Shown piece by piece: positions 8,745 through 16,985 of a DNA stretch of 64,000 nt. The stretch covers positions 1-64,000 of the forward strand of contig DASRBI010000011.1 in the NCBI GenBank assembly GCA_035685165.1, in the 5' to 3' direction. A model generated the notes under the pieces. That model was not told where the DNA came from and ran no database searches. It worked only from the letters and a program-made list of their open reading frames with translations. A program made the position numbers and the translations under genes. This DNA comes from DATFDN01 sp035685165. Its GTDB lineage: Bacteria; Pseudomonadota; Alphaproteobacteria; Acetobacterales; Acetobacteraceae. Numbering within the stretch: position 1 is the first letter of the stretch; each line of letters starts with the position of its first letter.

Positions 8745-9665
8745 ATGGCGCAGGTCGGTTTCATTGGCCTCGGCACCATGGGCGCCGGGATGGTGGCGAA
8801 TCTGCTCAAGGCCGGGCACGCACTCGTCGTGCACGACGTGCGGCCGGGCGCGGCGGACCGCTTCCCCGCCGCGAAGGCCGCGCCCTCGCCGCGCGCGGTC
8901 GCCGAGCAGGCGGAGGTGGTGTTCACCTCCCTCCCCGGCCCGCCTGAGATGGAGCAGGTGGCGCTCGGTCCTGACGGCTTGCTTGCAGGGATGCGCCCGG
9001 GTGCCGCCTATTTCGACCTCAGCACCAATTCGCCCACCTTGGTTCGCCGCGTGCACGCCGCCTTCGCCGAGCGCGGCGCGCACATGCTGGATGCGCCGGT
9101 CAGCGGCGGCCCGCGCGGCGCAGCCAGCGGCAAGATGGCGATCTGGGCGGGCGGCGAGCGCGCGGTTTTCGACCAATGGAAACACGTGCTCGACGCGATG
9201 GGCGATCAGGCGCGCTATATCGGCCCGATCGGCGCCGGTTCGGTCGCCAAGCTCGTGCACAACATGTTCGGCTACATCATGACGACCGGCTTGGCCGAGG
9301 TGTTCACGATGGGCGTCAAGGCCGGCATCGAGCCGTTGGCGATTTGGGAGGCGGTGCGCCAGGGCGCGATCGGCCGGCGCGGCGCCTTCGACGCCCTGCC
9401 CGACCAGTTCCTCATCAACCGCTACGACCCGCCTGCGTTCGCGCTGCGCCTCGCGCACAAGGACGTCTCGCTCGCCTGCGCGCTCGGGCGCGAGATGGGC
9501 GTGCCGATGCGGCTGGCCAACCTCGTGCTGGCGGAGATGACGGAGGCCCTCAACCGCGGCTGGGGAGAACGTGATTCGCGCTCGGCGATGCTGTTGCAGG
9601 TGGAACGGGCCGGGGTGGAGATCGCCGTCGATCCGGAGAAACTGAAGGCCGCGGCTGCGTCGTAG
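8745..9665 (+). CDS. 3-hydroxyisobutyrate dehydrogenase family oxidoreductase
   Basis: NAD(P)-dependent beta-hydroxyacid dehydrogenase of 306 residues. The N-terminal Rossmann motif is VGFIGLGTMGAGMVANLLKAG. The substrate-binding signature is DAPVSGGPRGAASGKM near residue 117, and the catalytic Lys lies in GAGSVAKLVHNMF near 170. Members act on 3-hydroxyisobutyrate, tartronate semialdehyde or related acids; the sequence alone does not decide. A strong ribosome site (GGAGGAATA) overlaps the stop of the preceding CMD-family gene, so the two are co-translated. It converges on tyrA; the junction holds a 12-bp perfect palindrome (9693-9704). Confidence 0.92.
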   Translation: MAQVGFIGLGTMGAGMVANLLKAGHALVVHDVRPGAADRFPAAKAAPSPRAVAEQAEVVFTSLPGPPEMEQVALGPDGLLAGMRPGAAYFDLSTNSPTLVRRVHAAFAERGAHMLDAPVSGGPRGAASGKMAIWAGGERAVFDQWKHVLDAMGDQARYIGPIGAGSVAKLVHNMFGYIMTTGLAEVFTMGVKAGIEPLAIWEAVRQGAIGRRGAFDALPDQFLINRYDPPAFALRLAHKDVSLACALGREMGVPMRLANLVLAEMTEALNRGWGERDSRSAMLLQVERAGVEIAVDPEKLKAAAAS

Positions 9666-9724
9666 GGCGGATGCCAATTCGCCGCCGCAAACTGCGCCGG
9701 CGCATTCCGCTGCGCTGCACCCGC

Positions 9725-10612
9725 CTATGCCTGCTTCAGCTCGATCAAGCTGCGCCTGATCTTCCGCCCGCGCTCCACCTTGTCCTCGATATAGGCGGCA
9801 TCGCCCCAGCGCACCGCGCGCGCCATCGCCTGCGCATCCTCGGTGAAGCGCGCCAGCATCTCGAGCAGCGCCTCGCGGTTGTTGAGGAAAATGTCGCGCC
9901 ACATCGTCGGATCAGAGGCGGCGATGCGCGTGAAGTCACGGAAGCCCGAGGCGGCGAAGCGCAGCACTTCCTGGCGCGTCTCGTCGGCCAAATCATCCGC
10001 GGTGCCGCAGATCGTGAAGGCGATCAGGTGCGGCAGATGGCTCACGATCGCCAGCACCCGGTCGTGATGGCCGGGCTCCATCACCTCGACCATGCTGCCG
10101 CAGCGCCGCCACAGCTCGGCGATGCGCTCCACCGCCGCCTCGTCGGTGCCGGGCGGCGGGGTGAGCAAGGTCCAGCGGCCCTCGAACAAACTCGCGAAGC
10201 CCGCATCCGGGCCCGAATGCTCGGTGCCGGCCAGCGGATGGGCCGGTACGAAATGCACGCCCGCCGGCACGAACGGGCCGACATCGCGGATCACCGACTG
10301 CTTCGTTGAACCGACATCGGTCAGGATCGAATCGGGCGCGAGATGCGGCGCGATGATCCCCGCCAGATCGGCGAACGCGCCCACCGGCGCGCACAGAATC
10401 ACGCAGTCCGCACCCTCCACCGCACGGCGCGGATCGAGCTCCACGCGATCGGCGATGCCGAGTTCGCGCGCGCGAACCAGGCTGCGCTCGGTCCGTGCGT
10501 TCGCCACGATCTCATTGGCGATCCCGCCCCGCTCCTTGGCCACGCGCGCGATCGAGCTGCCGATCAGCCCGATGCCGAGCAAGGCGAGCCGCCGGAACAG
10601 CGGTTCAGCCAT
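9725..10612 (-). CDS. tyrA: Prephenate/arogenate dehydrogenase
   Basis: Oxidative decarboxylation of prephenate or arogenate in tyrosine synthesis. The 295-residue protein opens with the NAD motif LALLGIGLIGSSIARVAKERG. Further typical segments are DCVILCAPVGAF, LTDVGSTKQSVI and FVPAHPLAGTEHSGPDAG, the last carrying the catalytic His, followed by the helical dimer domain. Its start overlaps the end of hisC by eight bases, and it is third in the chorismate mutase-hisC-tyrA operon. This order suggests that the HisC enzyme supplies the aminotransferase step for tyrosine as well as histidine. There is no ACT domain, so feedback control, if any, may lie in the upstream chorismate mutase protein. 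Confidence 0.93.
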   Translation of the reverse strand: MAEPLFRRLALLGIGLIGSSIARVAKERGGIANEIVANARTERSLVRARELGIADRVELDPRRAVEGADCVILCAPVGAFADLAGIIAPHLAPDSILTDVGSTKQSVIRDVGPFVPAGVHFVPAHPLAGTEHSGPDAGFASLFEGRWTLLTPPPGTDEAAVERIAELWRRCGSMVEVMEPGHHDRVLAIVSHLPHLIAFTICGTADDLADETRQEVLRFAASGFRDFTRIAASDPTMWRDIFLNNREALLEMLARFTEDAQAMARAVRWGDAAYIEDKVERGRKIRRSLIELKQA

Positions 10613-11699
10613 TCGCGGCGGCCATGAAGCGGGTCAGGTTCTCGATCACCAGTCCCACTTCCTCCTCGGTGCCGACCGTGATCCGCAGGCAATGCGGCAG
10701 CCCGTAGGCGCCAACCGGCCGGACGATCAGCCCGCCCCGCCGCAGATGCGCGTCGGCGGCCTTGGCGCGTTCCGGCGTGCCGAAATCGGCGAGCAGGAAG
10801 TTCGCCTCGGTCGGCCAAACTTTGATGCCGGCGCGCCGCAGCCCCTCGGCCAGCCGCGCCCGCTGCGCCGTGTTGTGGGCGCGGCACTTCTCCACCCAGC
10901 CCGCCTCGCCGAGTGCCGCGATGGCGGCGGCCTGCGCAACGGCGGAGACATTGAACGGGCCGCGCACGCGGTTCAGCACGTCGATCACCGATGCCGGGGC
11001 ATAGGCCCAGCCGACGCGCATCCCGCCCAGGCCGAACACCTTGCTGAAGGTGCGGGTCATCACCGTGTTGTTGCCCGCATCAACCAGCTTCACGCCGGGA
11101 TCATAGTCGGGCCGCTCCACATATTCGGCATACGCCGCGTCGATCACCAGCAGCGCCTCGTCGGGCAAGCCGGCGCGCAGCCGCGCCATCTCCTCCTGCG
11201 GCAGATAGCTGCCGGTCGGATTGTTCGGATTAGCGAGCAGCACGAGCCGCGTCGCCGGCGAGACGTGGGCAAGCAGCGCATCGACATCCGTCGTCAGGTC
11301 GCGCTCGGGCGCCTTCACCACGCAGCTGCCGGACCAGGTGCCGGCGATCGCGTACATGAGGAACCCGTGCTCGCTCATCAGCACCTCGCGCCCCGCCCCC
11401 GCATAGGCGATGCACAGCTGGGCGATGATTTCGTCCGATCCGTTGCCGCAAATGATGCGCGCCGGATCAAGCCCGTAGCGGCGGCCGATCGCTTGGCGCA
11501 ACAGCCGCGACTCGCCGTCGGGGTAGCGGTGCACCTCGGCGGCCGCCTCGATCAGCGCGCGCTGCGCGTCGGGCGGTGGGCCGAACGCACCTTCGTTGGA
11601 CGACAGCTTGAACACGCGGTTGACGCCCGGCACGTCGGCCTCGCCGCCGACATAGGGCGAAACCTTCAGCACTTCCGGTCGTGGCATCGGGCCGGTCAT
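10605..11699 (-). CDS. hisC: Histidinol-phosphate / aromatic aminotransferase
   Basis: PLP-dependent class I/II aminotransferase of 364 residues. Visible features are LSSNEGAFGPPP near residue 32, the cofactor-contact NPNNPTGSYL near 175, the motif DAAYAEY, and the PLP Lys in TRTFSKVFGLGGMRVG. The family transfers the amino group to imidazole-acetol phosphate; in several alphaproteobacteria the same enzyme also serves phenylalanine and tyrosine synthesis. It lies between chorismate mutase (ATGA overlap at 11696-11699) and tyrA (8-bp overlap), and no his genes are adjacent. An aromatic role is therefore likely, as an inference from context. Confidence 0.93.
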   Translation of the reverse strand: MTGPMPRPEVLKVSPYVGGEADVPGVNRVFKLSSNEGAFGPPPDAQRALIEAAAEVHRYPDGESRLLRQAIGRRYGLDPARIICGNGSDEIIAQLCIAYAGAGREVLMSEHGFLMYAIAGTWSGSCVVKAPERDLTTDVDALLAHVSPATRLVLLANPNNPTGSYLPQEEMARLRAGLPDEALLVIDAAYAEYVERPDYDPGVKLVDAGNNTVMTRTFSKVFGLGGMRVGWAYAPASVIDVLNRVRGPFNVSAVAQAAAIAALGEAGWVEKCRAHNTAQRARLAEGLRRAGIKVWPTEANFLLADFGTPERAKAADAHLRRGGLIVRPVGAYGLPHCLRITVGTEEEVGLVIENLTRFMAAANG

Positions 11700-12559
11700 G
11701 GCGCGTTTCCTCCATTGCCGATCGGCACCGCGTAGGCGCCGAGCACGACCGCGCGCACAACCGGCGCTTCCAGCCGGGCCAGGCGCGGATCGTCGTCTTC
11801 CACCAAACCCCGCACATCGGCGAGCGCACGGGACTGTCCAGGATCGCGCCGCATCAGCAGCGTGTCGCTTTGCAGATCGGCCGATGCCAACGCCGCAGCG
11901 AGGCGCGCGCGGCTGACGCCTTCGGCCAGTTCAAGGCCGATCAGGGAACGGTCTTCGCCGCTCGCATCGGGCATCAGCGCCCCCGCCACCAGTGCCGCGA
12001 CTGCCGGCGCGCCCTCCGGTCGCACCGACCAGAACGGCAGGCGAGCGATCACGCGAATGCGCGCGCCTTGCGGCATCAGCGCCGTCCACCAAGCAGCCTG
12101 GGCACTCTCATCCTCCGAGGGCAAGGGCAGCACCGCGATCGAGGCGGTGCCGGCGGCGATCTCCGCCAGCGCCTGCGCCGGGCCGGAATGGACGTGCAAT
12201 GGCGTCAGCGCGCCGTATTGCTCGCGCGCGAGCTGCGTATAGGCGCGCGCCGGATCGGGATCGCAGACCGCGATCACGAACGGACGCTGCATGGCCGTCG
12301 TGCCAGCCAGCAGTTCGCGCCAGATCCGCACCACCGCCTGCTGCGGCAGCGCGCCCGCGTGCCGGGCGAGCAGCCGGCGGATGATCGACGCCTCGCGGCC
12401 CGGCCGGAGCGCGACCGCGCTCTTCGCTGCGCCGACGCGCTCCACCACTTCGGCCCGGCGCATCAGAAGATCGTGGATCGCGTCGTCGAAGCGATCGAGC
12501 TCGCCGCGCAGGCGTGCCAGATCGCCGGCCAGGGCACCTTGTTCTCGGTTTTCGCTCAT
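11696..12559 (-). CDS. pheA-like: Chorismate mutase with degenerate prephenate dehydratase and ACT-like regions
   Basis: Residues about 10-100 of this 287-residue protein form an AroQ chorismate mutase: LRGELDRFDDAIHDLLMRRA, then VGAAKSA, REASIIRRLL and IWRELLAGTTAMQR, matching the Arg/Lys/Glu/Gln active-site pattern. Chorismate is converted to prephenate for Phe and Tyr. The rest resembles a worn P-protein. A middle part has ASIAVLPLPSEDES where prephenate dehydratase has its GVLPIENS motif, but the GPxGT and TxR motifs are absent. The last 100 residues are ACT-like and end VVLGAYAVP, close to the VLGCYP end of PheA. I infer a mutase with a regulatory tail and no dehydratase activity. The ATG at 12559 heads the operon with hisC and tyrA. 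Confidence 0.85.
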   Translation of the reverse strand: MSENREQGALAGDLARLRGELDRFDDAIHDLLMRRAEVVERVGAAKSAVALRPGREASIIRRLLARHAGALPQQAVVRIWRELLAGTTAMQRPFVIAVCDPDPARAYTQLAREQYGALTPLHVHSGPAQALAEIAAGTASIAVLPLPSEDESAQAAWWTALMPQGARIRVIARLPFWSVRPEGAPAVAALVAGALMPDASGEDRSLIGLELAEGVSRARLAAALASADLQSDTLLMRRDPGQSRALADVRGLVEDDDPRLARLEAPVVRAVVLGAYAVPIGNGGNAP

Positions 12560-12566
12560 GGCGCTC

Positions 12567-12589
12567 GTTCGGCCGGAGGGGGGCCGAAC
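12567..12589. promoter_or_regulatory. Inverted repeat in the chorismate mutase/metX divergent leader
   Basis: Perfect 8-bp arms GTTCGGCC and GGCCGAAC separated by seven bases. It lies seven bases before the chorismate mutase start and about 70 bases before metX. It could be an operator or an mRNA hairpin. No T-run follows it and no riboswitch fold was recognised. Confidence 0.45.
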
Positions 12590-12661
12590 AGATAGCGGAA
12601 CGCCGGCCGGCTGGAAACCCGCGGTTGCGGCCCGCATGGCACCGTCTTATGCAAACGCGGG

Positions 12662-13822
12662 ATGAACGAAATCCTCAGCCTCGCGGAACCGGCGCATCAG
12701 CATGTCGCCTTTGCCGACGGCATGACGCTGGAGTGCGGCGCGCATCTGCCGGTGCTGGAGGTGGCCTATCGCACCTACGGGCGGCTGAACGCAGCGCGCA
12801 GCAACGCCGTGCTGGTCTGTCACGCGCTCACAGGGGACCAATACGTCGCCGAGCGCCACCCGCTCACCGGCAAGGAGGGCTGGTGGAATGCCGTGGTGGG
12901 GCCGGGTTTGCCAGTCGATACCGACCGGTTCTTCGTCATCTGCGCCAACGTGCTCGGCGGCTGCATGGGCAGCACCGGCCCGCGCAGCCGCCGCGATCCC
13001 GCCGACCCCGCCTCGGCGCCGTGGGGCACCGATTTCCCGCCGGTGACGATCCGCGACATGGTGCGGGCGCAGAAGCGCCTGATCGACCATCTCGGCATTA
13101 CCCGCCTGTTCGCCGTGATCGGCGGGTCGATGGGCGGGATGCAGGTGCTGCAATGGGCGGCCGACTACCCCGATGCGGTGTTCGCCGCCCTGCCGATCGC
13201 CTCGGCGGCCTACCACACGGCGCAGAACATCGCCTTCCACGAGGTCGGCCGCCAGGCGATCTTCGCCGATCCCGACTGGCAGGGCGGCCGCTACTGGCAA
13301 ACCGGCGCCGTCCCGGCGCGGGGGCTGGCGGTGGCGCGCATGTGCGCGCACATCACCTATCTCTCCGAGCAGGCGCTGACGCGCAAGTTCGGGCGGCGCT
13401 TGCAGAACGCGCCGAAGGATCCGGACGAGGCGCTGTCGCTGTTCGGCGGCATGTTCGAGGTGGAGAGCTATCTGCGCCACCAGGGCAGCACGTTCGTGCA
13501 GCGGTTCGATGCGAATTCCTATCTCACCATCACCCGCGCGATGGACTATTTCGACTTGGCGGCCGATTACGGCGGCGATCTCGCCGCGCCGTTCCGCGGC
13601 ACGCGCACGCGCTTCCTGCTGGTCTCCTTCACCTCGGACTGGCTCTTTCCGACGCCGCAGAGCCGCGCCATCGCGCGGGCGCTGAACAGCGCCGGCGCCA
13701 ATGTGAGCTTCGTCGAGATCGGAACCGACAAGGGCCACGACGCCTTCCTGCTCGACGAGCCCGATTTCCACCGCACGCTGGCCGGCTTCCTCGCCGGCTG
13801 CGCGGCGCACGCGCGCCTTTGA
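12662..13822 (+). CDS. metX: Homoserine O-acetyltransferase
   Basis: Acylates homoserine with an acetyl (or possibly succinyl) group in methionine synthesis. The 386-residue alpha/beta hydrolase has the oxyanion region LVCHALTGDQY, and the nucleophile elbow GGSMGGMQVLQWA near residue 160. A catalytic Asp lies in SFTSDWLFPTPQS near 323 and the His in DKGHDAFLL near 360. Length and motifs fit MetX exactly. It is divergent from the chorismate mutase operon and followed by metW, the usual alphaproteobacterial pair in which MetW is needed for full MetX activity. No SAM-sensing leader was recognised in the 100 bases upstream. Confidence 0.95.
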   Translation: MNEILSLAEPAHQHVAFADGMTLECGAHLPVLEVAYRTYGRLNAARSNAVLVCHALTGDQYVAERHPLTGKEGWWNAVVGPGLPVDTDRFFVICANVLGGCMGSTGPRSRRDPADPASAPWGTDFPPVTIRDMVRAQKRLIDHLGITRLFAVIGGSMGGMQVLQWAADYPDAVFAALPIASAAYHTAQNIAFHEVGRQAIFADPDWQGGRYWQTGAVPARGLAVARMCAHITYLSEQALTRKFGRRLQNAPKDPDEALSLFGGMFEVESYLRHQGSTFVQRFDANSYLTITRAMDYFDLAADYGGDLAAPFRGTRTRFLLVSFTSDWLFPTPQSRAIARALNSAGANVSFVEIGTDKGHDAFLLDEPDFHRTLAGFLAGCAAHARL

Positions 13823-13827
13823 TGCAC

Positions 13828-13874
13828 GCCCTCACCCGGCGCTGCGCGCCGAGCTCTCCCGCAAGCGGGGGAGG
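13828..13874. repeat. Dispersed palindromic repeat, CCCTCACCCGG family
   Basis: An element of the type GCCCTCACCCGGCG...CTCTCCCGCAAGCGGG between metX and metW. Related copies lie at 25634-25770, 38168-38269 and 46565-46617. This family is abundant in alphaproteobacterial genomes. Confidence 0.75.
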
Positions 13875-13916
13875 TGGCACGGGTCGCGTCTCCCGCTTTG
13901 CCGGATGAGGGCGCCC

Positions 13917-14558
13917 ATGCCGCTCGACACCGCTGAAGTCCGCTATATCGCCAAGAACATGCGCGTCGATCTGCGGCTGATCGCCGACATGATCGCCCCC
14001 GGCGCGCGCGTGCTCGATATAGGCTGCGGCGACGGCACGCTGATCGAGCACCTGTTCACCACCAAGGGGTGCGATGCGCGCGGGATCGAGATCGACATGG
14101 CGCTCGTCACGCGCGCCATCGGCCACGGCCTGCCGGTGATGCATGGCGACGCCGACACCGACCTCGCCCATTACCCGGATGCCGCCTTCGACTACGTGGT
14201 GCTGTCGCGCACCTTGCAGGCGGTGGAGCGCCCGCGCGAGGTGCTGCGCCAGATGCTGCGGATCGGCACCCGCGCGATCGTCAGCTTTCCCAATTTCGGG
14301 CATTGGCAGGTCCGCGCGCAGCTCCTGCTCAAGGGAAGGATGCCGATGACCGCCACCTGGGATCGGATGTGGTACGAGACCCCCAACATCCACCCCTGCA
14401 CGATCCGCGACTTCACCGCCCTCTGCGCGGCGGAAGGCTATGCGGTGGAGCAATGGCTGGCGGCCGACGAGGCGGGGCGGCGCGCGCCCTGGCGCCGCGC
14501 CGAACGGCTCGCCAACCTGTTCGGCGAGCAGGCCGTCTTTCTGCTGCGCAAGACCTAG
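13917..14558 (+). CDS. metW: Methionine biosynthesis protein MetW
   Basis: SAM-dependent methyltransferase-like protein that partners MetX. The 213-residue reading has the SAM-binding signature RVLDIGCGDGTLIEHL near residue 35, IEIDMALV, a typical FDYVVLSRTLQ strand near 95, and the MetW hallmark VSFPNFGHWQVRAQLLLKGRMP. I chose the ATG at 13917 because the ATG at 13905 is itself part of the GAGGG ribosome site. It is separated from metX by a palindromic repeat but is probably co-transcribed. It converges on the small exported-protein gene. Confidence 0.93.
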   Translation: MPLDTAEVRYIAKNMRVDLRLIADMIAPGARVLDIGCGDGTLIEHLFTTKGCDARGIEIDMALVTRAIGHGLPVMHGDADTDLAHYPDAAFDYVVLSRTLQAVERPREVLRQMLRIGTRAIVSFPNFGHWQVRAQLLLKGRMPMTATWDRMWYETPNIHPCTIRDFTALCAAEGYAVEQWLAADEAGRRAPWRRAERLANLFGEQAVFLLRKT

Positions 14559-14600
14559 TCGAGCGGCCGCCGGCCCGCCAAGGCCGACAGCCGGCCGGAC

Positions 14601-14891
14601 TTACATCTTCCCCTTGGAGGGCGTCGACGGCGGCGGCGGGTTGAAGGCCTGCCCCTTCTGCGCCGCGGCGAGGCTCATCGCATTGAGCTGCTCCACGGCG
14701 GCATCGCCGGACGTCATACCCCTCTTCGCCGAGGCATGATGCATCGAGGCGCTATGGTGCATCGGCTTGGCATGCTCCATCGCCTTGGGGGCGTTCCCGG
14801 CAGCGGGCGCGCTGCCGCCCGATTGCTGGGCGAGCGCGGGCGCGGCGGCGAGGCAGAGCGCAAGGGCAACCAGGGCCGGGTAGGTTCGCAT
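14601..14891 (-). CDS. Small exported His/Met-rich protein, unknown function
   Basis: A 96-residue protein with a clear signal peptide, MRTYPALVALALCLAAAPALA, probably cleaved before QQSGG. The mature part is low-complexity and includes AKPMHHSASMHHASAKRGM near residues 42-60, a His/Met cluster that suggests metal (copper or nickel) binding in the periplasm. It ends in a Pro-rich PPPPSTPSKGKM tail. The ATG has an AGGAGG ribosome site, which supports real translation. No family was recognised. It lies between metW and tRNA-Pro with no obvious operon partner. The metal-binding idea rests only on composition. Confidence 0.75.
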   Translation of the reverse strand: MRTYPALVALALCLAAAPALAQQSGGSAPAAGNAPKAMEHAKPMHHSASMHHASAKRGMTSGDAAVEQLNAMSLAAAQKGQAFNPPPPSTPSKGKM

Positions 14892-14998
14892 CGGTGAGGT
14901 CTCCTCCTGGGGGCAAGCCGTTACTGCGCCACAATATACCGCGCGCAACAATCGCCTCAAGCCGCAATTCGCGGATTCGGGAGGAGAATCGGCGGATG

Positions 14999-15075
14999 TG
15001 GTCGGAGTGAGAGGATTTGAACCTCCGGCCCCTGCGTCCCGAACACAGTGCTCTACCAGGCTGAGCTACACTCCG
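14999..15075 (-). tRNA. proK: tRNA-Pro (anticodon CGG)
   Basis: On the complement the 77-nt gene folds as a cloverleaf. The acceptor stem is CGGAGTG/CACTCCG with discriminator A and an encoded CCA. The D arm is GCTCAGCCTGGTAGAGC. The anticodon stem is CTGTG/CGCAG around loop TTCGGGA, giving anticodon CGG. The T arm is GGAGGTTCAAATCCTC. This closely matches bacterial tRNA-Pro(CGG), which reads the CCG codon favoured in this GC-rich genome. Confidence 0.96.
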
Positions 15076-15087
15076 GCCGAGGCGCGG

Positions 15088-15116
15088 CATATACAGATCG
15101 CCGTCCGGGGCGGCAA
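15088..15116 (-). promoter_or_regulatory. Promoter of tRNA-Pro
   Basis: On the complement, TTGCCG (15116-15111) is separated by 17 bases from TATATG (15093-15088), twelve bases before the mature tRNA 5' end. Spacing and position fit a sigma-70 type promoter. Confidence 0.7.
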
Positions 15117-15124
15117 GCAGCGCG

Positions 15125-16090
15125 TCAGCCGACCCCGTGGAACTCCCTGAACCACGCTACGAAGCGCGGAATCCCCTCCTCCAGCCGGGTGCGCGGCTGA
15201 AACCCTGTCAGCGCGCGGATGCCGGCAATATCGGCAAACGTCTCCTCCACATCCGCCGCCGGCCGCGGTGCCTCGCGCACCACAGCCAGGCGCCCGAGCC
15301 CCTCCTCCAGAAGGCGCACCAGGGTCAGCACCTCCTCGGCGCGGTGATTGCCGATGTTCAGCACCCGCGGCGAACGCCCGTCCTCAGGCGGGCGGTCGAG
15401 CACGCCCAGCACGCCCGCCACGATGTCGTCGATATACGTGAAATCCCGCTTGAGCCGTCCGCCGTCATAGAGCGTGATCGGCTCGCCCGCGGCAATCGCG
15501 CGGGCAAATCCGTAATAGGCCATGTCCGGCCGGCCCCAGGGGCCATAGACGGTAAAGAACCGCAACCCGGTCTGCGGCAGGCCGAACAAGTGGGCATAGG
15601 CGTAGCTCATCAACTCGTCGGCGCGCTTGGTGGCGGCGTAGAGCGAGACGGGCCGGTCCACCCGATCGGTCTCGGTGAAGGGCAGTTCGCGATTGGCCCC
15701 ATACACCGAGGACGAGCTGGCATAGACGAGGTGCCGCAGCCGGGGCAGCCGGCGCGCTACCTCCTGAATGACGAGATGGCCCATGACGTTCGACTGCACA
15801 TAGGCGAACGGATCAACCAGCGAGTGCCGCACGCCCGCCTGCGCCGCCAGATGCACGATCCGGTCGATCTCGGCTCCAGCCAGCGCTGCCAGTTCGGCAT
15901 GGTTGGCGACATCCGCCTGACGGAAGGCAAATCCGGGCCGGCCCTCGAGGCGCGCGAGCCGGGCGCGCTTCAGCGCCGGATCGTAGTAGGCGTTGAGATT
16001 GTCGATCCCGAGCACCGCCTCGCCGCGCGCGAGCAATGCCTCGGCGACGTGCATCCCGATGAACCCGGCGGCGCCGGTAAGAAGGATCAT
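15125..16090 (-). CDS. NAD-dependent epimerase, UDP-glucuronate 4-epimerase type
   Basis: Extended SDR of 321 residues that inverts C4 of a nucleotide sugar. It shows the Rossmann motif ILLTGAAGFIGMHVAEALL, then IDNLNAYYDPALKRARL, a sequence characteristic of UDP-glucuronate 4-epimerases. The active-site Tyr and Lys lie in SLYAATKRADELM, and YASSSSVYG carries the catalytic Ser. The product, UDP-galacturonate, would feed capsule, exopolysaccharide or LPS assembly. No other polysaccharide gene is adjacent. It is a single gene, followed by a roughly 150-bp spacer before pcm with nothing recognisable in it. The family is sure; the substrate is the best guess from the N-terminal motif. Confidence 0.9.
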   Translation of the reverse strand: MILLTGAAGFIGMHVAEALLARGEAVLGIDNLNAYYDPALKRARLARLEGRPGFAFRQADVANHAELAALAGAEIDRIVHLAAQAGVRHSLVDPFAYVQSNVMGHLVIQEVARRLPRLRHLVYASSSSVYGANRELPFTETDRVDRPVSLYAATKRADELMSYAYAHLFGLPQTGLRFFTVYGPWGRPDMAYYGFARAIAAGEPITLYDGGRLKRDFTYIDDIVAGVLGVLDRPPEDGRSPRVLNIGNHRAEEVLTLVRLLEEGLGRLAVVREAPRPAADVEETFADIAGIRALTGFQPRTRLEEGIPRFVAWFREFHGVG

Positions 16091-16241
16091 TCCGCGCTCC
16101 GATCAGCGAGCCGAGGCTACAGCCCGGGCGCGGCGACCGCCACCGAAGCTTCCTTCGCCGCGCCGACGGCGAGCAGCGCGAACATGCGCGCAGGCCAGCT
16201 TCGAGGCGAACGCGGGCAAATCAGCACCGCGTGTGCCGTGG

Positions 16242-16910
16242 TTAGAACGTGAAGCGCGGCCGGGAGCGAAGGCTCGGCAGCAACGGCGTGGAGCAGTCGA
16301 AGACCGGCTGCGCGCGCAGCCCCTGCGGCGTCGGCTCCGCGCGCACCACAGAGGCAACCGGGCCTGCGCTCGCCTGCACGCCGACGAGCCGCCCGGTATC
16401 GGCCCGCAACTGCGCGGCAAAGGCGGCCGGGAATTGCTCCACGGCCCCCTCGACGAGGATGATGTCGTAGGGTGCCTCGGGCGGCCAGCCGGCGGCGAGC
16501 GGGCCCTTCACCAGCCGCACGCCAGCCGCGAACTCGGCGAGGCTGCGCTGGGCCATCGCGGCGAGGTTCGGATCCTCCTCGAGCGCGATCACCCGCACCC
16601 CGCAGCTCGCGAGCACCGCCGCGCCATAGCCGACGCCGGCCGCGACCAGCAGGGCGCGTTCGCCCTCCACCGGCGCCGCGAGCTGAACCAGGCGGGCGAA
16701 TACTAGCGGCTCCATCAGCACGCGCCCGCCGCCGAGCGGGATGTCCTCGTCGATATAGGCCAGGTAGCGCAGTGCGGGCGGCAGGAACCGCTCGCGCGGG
16801 ATCGTCCGCATAGCGGCGAGGATCCGCGGGTCGGTGATGCGGTTCGGGCGCAACTGGCTGTCCACCATCCGGTTGCGCGCGTCCGCATAGTCGAAGGAAT
16901 CAATGTCCAT
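16242..16910 (-). CDS. pcm: Protein-L-isoaspartate O-methyltransferase family protein
   Basis: SAM-dependent methyltransferase of the Pcm family, 222 residues from the ATG at 16910, which has GGGAAG upstream. An in-frame ATG at 16931 lacks a ribosome site. The N-terminus DYADARNRMVDSQLRPNRI is typical of the alphaproteobacterial Pcm-like group. The family landmark for repair methylases reads DIPLGGGRVLMEPLVFARLVQL rather than the canonical GQTIS segment, and the SAM site ALLVAAGVGYGAAVLA is also altered from the usual GxGxG. Repair of isoaspartyl residues is therefore not certain. In many relatives this gene precedes a TolC-type efflux gene, but here it is alone. Confidence 0.85.
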   Translation of the reverse strand: MDIDSFDYADARNRMVDSQLRPNRITDPRILAAMRTIPRERFLPPALRYLAYIDEDIPLGGGRVLMEPLVFARLVQLAAPVEGERALLVAAGVGYGAAVLASCGVRVIALEEDPNLAAMAQRSLAEFAAGVRLVKGPLAAGWPPEAPYDIILVEGAVEQFPAAFAAQLRADTGRLVGVQASAGPVASVVRAEPTPQGLRAQPVFDCSTPLLPSLRSRPRFTF

Positions 16911-16985
16911 CCGGCTTCCCGCCACGTTCAATCGGCGCGCGCCTTATAGGGGCGCGGCCGCGACGGCGCCAAGCGGGCCGGCCGG

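Noticed and set aside
12560..12661. SAM-sensing riboswitch before metX
   Set aside because: No SAM-II or SAM-V pseudoknot consensus was visible in this short leader; only a simple inverted repeat is present.
16091..16241. A 21-codon open frame between the epimerase and pcm
   Set aside because: No ribosome site, no family and only Ala/Val-rich content; too short to support.
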